Assembly: GCA_030833725.1 (NCBI GenBank)
Contig: JAURGP010000006.1
Span: 1 to 60,636 of the forward strand
Length of the DNA: 60,636 bases
Origin: Candidatus Kapaibacterium sp.
Lineage (GTDB): Bacteria > Bacteroidota > Ignavibacteria > Kapaibacteriales > Kapaibacteriaceae
Direction: 5' to 3'
Under the pieces are notes generated by a model. The model was given only the letters and a program-made list of their open reading frames with translations. It was not told the DNA's origin and did no database searches. The first letter of the stretch is position 1, and the number at the start of each line of letters is the position of its first letter. A program made the position numbers and the translations under genes. Shown piece by piece: positions 57,090 to 60,636 of the stretch.

Positions 57090-58106
57090 ATGCGTCCTCT
57101 TCTTATGATTGTTGCTCTGGCTGCCGCCACAGCACTTCTTGCACCGGGCTGTGCGCGCAAGGCCAAGCCAAGCACGATCGAGGCCCTCGAGCTTCGCACA
57201 GACGATGAGTCGAAGTTCGCCCTAAAAGTGCCGACCAACTGGCAGGTTCAAACCGTGCCGGGCGAATTGATCATCGCCATTTCCAACCCAGCCATCTCCC
57301 GCCGATTCCTCTCCTTCGCCGAGGGTGAAGGCGGCGCCAAGGTCGAGCTTCGTGCGATCCGCATGGATAGCACCACTGTGCTAGACTCCCTCGTGAAGAA
57401 CAGTAAGCTGGAGTTTGAAGACGGTCTGGATCGCTACGAGACTACCACCACCACGCTGGGAGGCAAATCAGCAACGAAGCTGTCCGTAAAGTTCGACCAG
57501 GCCGATGGCGAGTACCAGTCGGAATCGTACTTCGTAGAGAACGACTCCGTGATCACCATATTCACGCTTGCCTCGTTCGGCGGGAACTTCTCCGACTACG
57601 CTACAGAGTTTGAAGAGATTCTAGCCTCGGTAAAAGTTGCCGAGCGACCTGTCGTTGCTCCCGTGGTAGACACGTTAGCTCCCACCGGCCCTGAGCCCCC
57701 TTCCGATACCCTTGCACCGTACAGTGCCCAGTACTTTGCTATCAAGATTCCACAGAACTTCGATGGTGAGAAGGTTGGTACGGGGCTCGGTTCGGTAAAC
57801 TTTATCGGATCACGGCTGGACTGCAACATTCAGGTGGATGTCTTAGACGCCAGCAAGCAGAAGAATCTCGACAAGATCGTCGCCGAGAACAAGGCCACGT
57901 ACAAGAGTGAGCCAAAGTCTGTAACTCTGGGAGGAAAGCCAGCGAAGTACTTCGCCTACAACCCCTCCGGCACAGTCTCTAGCCGAGCATACTTCTGTGT
58001 CAACGGTAACAAACTGTTCCGGATTACTGTTAACTGGTACAAGCCAGAGGAGAAGGTCTACCTTCCCATCTTCGATAAGTCACTCGCCTCGATCACGTTC
58101 AAATGA
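57090..58106 (+). CDS. Lipoprotein with two related PsbP-like domains
   Basis: 338 residues. Lipobox LLAPGC (Cys21). Two similar halves (about 35-185 and 205-338) share the pattern FALKVP/FAIKIP, an acidic loop, LGGKSAT/LGGKPAK, a Tyr-rich strand and a closing LASVKV/LASITFK; this looks like an internal duplication of a PsbP/Mog1-like fold. No enzyme motif. AAGGA lies 7 nt before the ATG. It overlaps the cytochrome-porin gene by 4 nt, so the two are co-translated and may interact at the outer membrane. Confidence 0.82.
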   Translation: MRPLLMIVALAAATALLAPGCARKAKPSTIEALELRTDDESKFALKVPTNWQVQTVPGELIIAISNPAISRRFLSFAEGEGGAKVELRAIRMDSTTVLDSLVKNSKLEFEDGLDRYETTTTTLGGKSATKLSVKFDQADGEYQSESYFVENDSVITIFTLASFGGNFSDYATEFEEILASVKVAERPVVAPVVDTLAPTGPEPPSDTLAPYSAQYFAIKIPQNFDGEKVGTGLGSVNFIGSRLDCNIQVDVLDASKQKNLDKIVAENKATYKSEPKSVTLGGKPAKYFAYNPSGTVSSRAYFCVNGNKLFRITVNWYKPEEKVYLPIFDKSLASITFK

Positions 58107-59284
58107 TCCTACGCGCTCTGATCGCACTTCTTCTTGTGGCGTCGCCTACCCTGTGGGCGACGCCACAGCTTTCTTTGCTTACCGGAAACCGATGTAGCAA
58201 CTGCCATGTGGCGCCCTCCGGAGGTGGTCTCCGGAGCGAGCTTGGCTGGTATAGTTGGTATGACGTCGGCATGATCTCGCGGAATTCCGAGTTGTTTCGG
58301 TGGCTGTACCCGGCCGATGAGTCCAACACATTTTTTGATGGACTCCTCACGCTGGGCATGGATGCGCGAATTCAGTCCACGCGCTCATTCTCCTCACCCT
58401 CGGCCCAGCGCGTCACGTTCCCGATGCAGGCAACGTTGTATGCAGCCATCACGCCAATCAAGGCCATGACCGTTGAGGGGCAGTTCAACTTGGCAGCGCT
58501 GCGCAAGGCGCCGAACAGCACGTCCACCGTGACCTATGCCGGACAACGGGCGGCCATGGGCAGTGTGATTCTCACCCCTGGCGACAACCTTCCCACCGTG
58601 CGTGTGGGTCTGTTCCGACCATCCGTCGGCGTGCGCTACGACGATCACACCGTGCTGCCAGTGAACTACGTCAGTTCCACGGCTCGATTGAACTACCTCG
58701 CCCCGGACTGGGGTGAGTGGGGGTCGGAGTTAACATGGGAAGCTCAGAAGTGGTTGTCGGTGAACCTCGGGCTGTTCGGATCCGAGGGACTATCGAACGT
58801 TCGGATCAGCGACGGCCAATCGGTGATGCCACTGATCAGTGGCACATCACCGACGGTGACGGGTCGGGTAGTGGTATGGCCACAGTTCTTGGCCCAACAC
58901 CTCAACACGTACGCGGGGGGATCCGTACTGGTCAACAACGACTTCTCAATGGTGAGTGCCTTTGCGGGCGTGGGTAGAAGCGATCAGCTCTACGCCATGA
59001 TCGACTACACACAGACGGAGAAGAAGGATGTGCTTCAATCGCGCAACCTGATGGCCGAGTTGGGATGGCAGGTGTGGTCTCCCTTGATCGTGTATGCGCG
59101 GTACGAAGTGGGTCGCACCACCCAGGCGCGAAGTACGACGAGCGCAACAGTGCGCAGTATGGTGTTCGGCGCACAAGCCTTTGTGCTCCCGTACGTCGAA
59201 GTGCGCCCGGAGTATCGCATCTGGGACACTGAACTCCCCGGTGCTACAGGCCGGTGGAATGTCCAACTGCACATTTTCTACTAA
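58103..59284 (+). CDS. Monoheme cytochrome c fused to an outer-membrane beta-barrel
   Basis: 393 residues. Signal peptide about 1-19 (SPTLWA-TP). A single heme-c motif CSNCH (31-35) sits in LLTGNRCSNCHVAPSGGG. The remaining 340 residues are alternating amphipathic strands with aromatic ends (VGLFRPSVGVRYDDH, LNYLAPDWGEWGSEL, YAMIDYTQTEK, VEVRPEYRIWD) and the chain ends in aromatic HIFY, a BAM-type C-terminus. This layout is that of fused cytochrome-porins such as Cyc2 of iron oxidisers, but sequence kinship to Cyc2 was not checked. Its role would be electron transfer across the outer membrane. ATGA overlap with the upstream lipoprotein. Confidence 0.8.
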   Translation: MILRALIALLLVASPTLWATPQLSLLTGNRCSNCHVAPSGGGLRSELGWYSWYDVGMISRNSELFRWLYPADESNTFFDGLLTLGMDARIQSTRSFSSPSAQRVTFPMQATLYAAITPIKAMTVEGQFNLAALRKAPNSTSTVTYAGQRAAMGSVILTPGDNLPTVRVGLFRPSVGVRYDDHTVLPVNYVSSTARLNYLAPDWGEWGSELTWEAQKWLSVNLGLFGSEGLSNVRISDGQSVMPLISGTSPTVTGRVVVWPQFLAQHLNTYAGGSVLVNNDFSMVSAFAGVGRSDQLYAMIDYTQTEKKDVLQSRNLMAELGWQVWSPLIVYARYEVGRTTQARSTTSATVRSMVFGAQAFVLPYVEVRPEYRIWDTELPGATGRWNVQLHIFY

Positions 59285-59303
59285 CATTGAACATGAGGCT
59301 GGA

Positions 59304-59609
59304 ATGATCTGGAAGGTGTTGATGGCTCTGGCCGTAGTTGCCATCCTTGTTGGTGGTGGTGTGTGGGTGTCCGATGGTATGCAGTTCTTTACGAAGGATC
59401 GCGAGCCGATCGTTACCGTCACCAAGGACCCACTCTTCGGTACTGAAACCGAGAGTACCACGTGGGTAGAGACATTTCGATTGGGATTGCTGCCGGATGA
59501 CGCAGCCATCACCGCCGTGCATCGCTCGTACGGTTTCATCCTGGGAGTAAGCGGTGCTGTGATCATCGGCAGCTGGATCATGCTCAAACGCCATCGGACA
59601 CGTCTATGA
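59304..59609 (+). CDS. Small two-span membrane protein of the electron-transfer cluster
   Basis: 101 residues from ATG at 59304 (GAGG 5 nt upstream). Two membrane segments: LMALAVVAILVGGGVWV near the N-terminus and YGFILGVSGAVIIGSWIML near the C-terminus. The intervening 50 residues are polar and contain no Cys or His pair apart from one His. It overlaps the Rieske gene as ATGA, suggesting it anchors or partners that protein. No family recognised. Confidence 0.78.
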   Translation: MIWKVLMALAVVAILVGGGVWVSDGMQFFTKDREPIVTVTKDPLFGTETESTTWVETFRLGLLPDDAAITAVHRSYGFILGVSGAVIIGSWIMLKRHRTRL

Positions 59610-60082
59610 AGACCACGACAGAAACACGTCGGAGATTCCTCTTTCAAGCAACATCGTCGGTTGGCCTGATGCTGACCGCACCGATGATTGCAAGTATCGT
59701 CAGCGGTTGCGAAACCGATGAAACGGCTGCCCCAGATTTGAGCGGTCTGACCGTTGTCGTGGCCGATTACCCGGAGCTGTCGGTGGTAGGGGGCATCACC
59801 ACGGTTATTCTCGAGGGGTTAAACAACTCCGACCCCGTCTTCATCTCCCGCATCGACGTCAACACCTACGCCGTCTTCAGTGCCATCTGCACCCATCAAG
59901 GATGCCAAGTCTTCGATATAGACCAACAGGCAGACAGCGTTGAGTGCCCGTGCCACAACGCCCGATACGCCAAGTCCGACGGTTCAGTGGTACAGCAACC
60001 CGATAGTGGCGAGGCAACCGACTTGCCACGTTTCCCGTCGACGTTCAACAGCAGCACCGGTATTCTCACGATCAATCCGTGA
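59606..60082 (+). CDS. Tat-exported Rieske [2Fe-2S] lipoprotein
   Basis: 158 residues. N-terminus TRRRFLFQATSSVGLML is a twin-arginine signal followed by a lipobox (IVSGC, Cys35). The Rieske cluster ligands are CTHQGC (95-100) and CPCHNA (114-119), with disulphide Cys in both loops as in high-potential Rieske proteins. It would carry electrons at the inner membrane outer face. No cytochrome b gene is close, so it is not an obvious bc1/b6f subunit. Next to a monoheme cytochrome and a cytochrome-porin it may join the same chain. GTGA overlap with rsmB. Confidence 0.88.
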   Translation: MKTTTETRRRFLFQATSSVGLMLTAPMIASIVSGCETDETAAPDLSGLTVVVADYPELSVVGGITTVILEGLNNSDPVFISRIDVNTYAVFSAICTHQGCQVFDIDQQADSVECPCHNARYAKSDGSVVQQPDSGEATDLPRFPSTFNSSTGILTINP

Positions 60083-60636
60083 CTACTACCACCGTAGTTC
60101 TTGCTGAAGCCCTGGAATCCGTTCGCCATGGCCTCCACGCGTCTCGCGCCGTGGAGCGCATGTTTGAACAACTCCAGCCCGACGCTGCGTTGGCTGGGCA
60201 ACTACGGTCGGCTCTCTACAACGCCATTCGTTTCCCCGATCAATCCGGCGTGCTGAGCGTCCCGGAGTGGCTGCGCGCGCGACTGCAGCGATCGCTCGGG
60301 GATCGGTATCAGCAGTTCCTCGACGCCTCAGCTACAGATGCTCCCGTGATGATCCGGGTGAATACCCTCCGCACGACGGTTGCGGCCTGCCTACGAGCCC
60401 TAGCCCCCTACCAACCGGTGTCGCGAGGCGCGCTTGCCATCGAGATTCAGCGTCCCTTTGGGTTGTTTGCCAGCGCAGCATTCCAGCAGGGCTGGTTCGA
60501 GCAGCAGGACGCGACGTCGCAACGGGTAGCACAGGCAACGAACGCCGGCCCCGGGATGCGTGTGGTGGACGCCTGTGCTGGTGCCGGCGGAAAAACCCTG
60601 GCGATGGCGGCGATGATGCAGAACCGAGGTCGGCTG
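60079..60636 (+). CDS. rsmB: 16S rRNA m5C methyltransferase RsmB-like (partial, 3' end outside window)
   Basis: 186 codons run open from GTG at 60079, which overlaps the Rieske stop (GTGA), to the right edge. After a helical region, FASAAFQQGWFEQQDATSQRV and VVDACAGAGGKTLAMAAMM are the catalytic-domain motifs of the NOL1/NOP2/Sun family of rRNA/tRNA cytosine-5 methyltransferases (SAM motif I with DACAGAGGKT). The downstream catalytic Cys motifs are outside. RsmB or RsmF are both possible; the NusB-like N-terminal domain cannot be confirmed by eye. AGCCCCCT occurs in it at 60402. Confidence 0.82.
   Translation, partial: MTTTTVVLAEALESVRHGLHASRAVERMFEQLQPDAALAGQLRSALYNAIRFPDQSGVLSVPEWLRARLQRSLGDRYQQFLDASATDAPVMIRVNTLRTTVAACLRALAPYQPVSRGALAIEIQRPFGLFASAAFQQGWFEQQDATSQRVAQATNAGPGMRVVDACAGAGGKTLAMAAMMQNRGRL

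Noticed and set aside
59606-60082. Rieske subunit of a cytochrome bc1 or b6f complex
   Set aside because: No cytochrome b or c1 gene is adjacent, and the partner genes are a monoheme lipoprotein and a cytochrome-porin; the assignment is left open.

Overview
The window looks like chromosomal DNA from a GC-rich (estimated, not counted, at about 58%) member of the Bacteroidota/Chlorobiota (FCB) group. The evidence is three proteins with C-terminal tails of the type IX secretion system (T9SS), promoters of the Bacteroidota form TTTG-N20-TAnnTTTG, and an FCB-style gene repertoire: a DUF1800/DUF1501 pair, a C25-like protein and a YfhO protein. A lineage such as Kapabacteria or Ignavibacteria would fit, but that is inference. 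No insertion sequence, prophage or CRISPR array was seen, and no stretch over 300 bases lacks a gene.

Layout. 1-13.2 kb (minus strand) is the transcription/translation block: four tRNAs (Tyr, Gly, Thr, Trp), secE, nusG, rplK, rplA, rplJ, rplL, rpoB and rpoC, followed by a terminator and a secreted beta-helix protein cut by the left edge. A Bacteroidota-type promoter precedes tRNA-Tyr, and tuf is absent from its usual place between tRNA-Thr and tRNA-Trp. 13.2-21 kb holds carA, an HNH protein and a minus-strand run of DUF1800, DUF1501 and a glycoside-hydrolase-like protein, the last two with T9SS tails. 21-25.5 kb (plus) has a YfhO membrane protein, an unrecognised protein and aspartokinase. 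25.5-31.3 kb (minus) contains maf-permease-plsY, a peroxidase, and a tightly overlapped tatD-tcdA-oxidoreductase-methyltransferase operon that looks devoted to tRNA modification.

31.4-35.1 kb carries groES-groEL under a CIRCE operator, an MlaE-type permease and a Spy/CpxP-like lipoprotein. 35.2-43.5 kb (plus) encodes a C25-like protein that has lost its catalytic residues, a T9SS subtilase, a GCS2-type carboxylate-amine ligase and a serine carboxypeptidase. 43.5-46.3 kb (minus) is an overlapped cdsA-CDF-membrane protein-crtZ operon. 46.4-49.3 kb (plus) has a 3HCDH-like protein without its active site, a HAD phosphatase and a DASH-type photolyase. 49.3-55.8 kb (minus) has ATP-grasp, LuxR regulator, hutH, P-type ATPase and an LpxH-like phosphatase. 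55.8-60.6 kb (plus) is panB followed by a likely electron-transfer module: monoheme lipoprotein, lipoprotein, monoheme cytochrome fused to an outer-membrane barrel, small membrane protein and Tat-exported Rieske lipoprotein. It ends in rsmB, cut by the right edge.

The observations most worth following up are: (1) an 8-bp motif AGGGGGCT (extended GGNAGGGGGCT) present 22 times on both strands and in coding and non-coding DNA; (2) the cytochrome-porin/Rieske module; (3) the co-translated pair that may replace bifunctional MnmC; (4) a DUF1501 protein with both a Tat-type signal and a T9SS tail; and (5) probable leaderless transcripts whose TAnnTTTG-like box ends 4-8 nt before the ATG.
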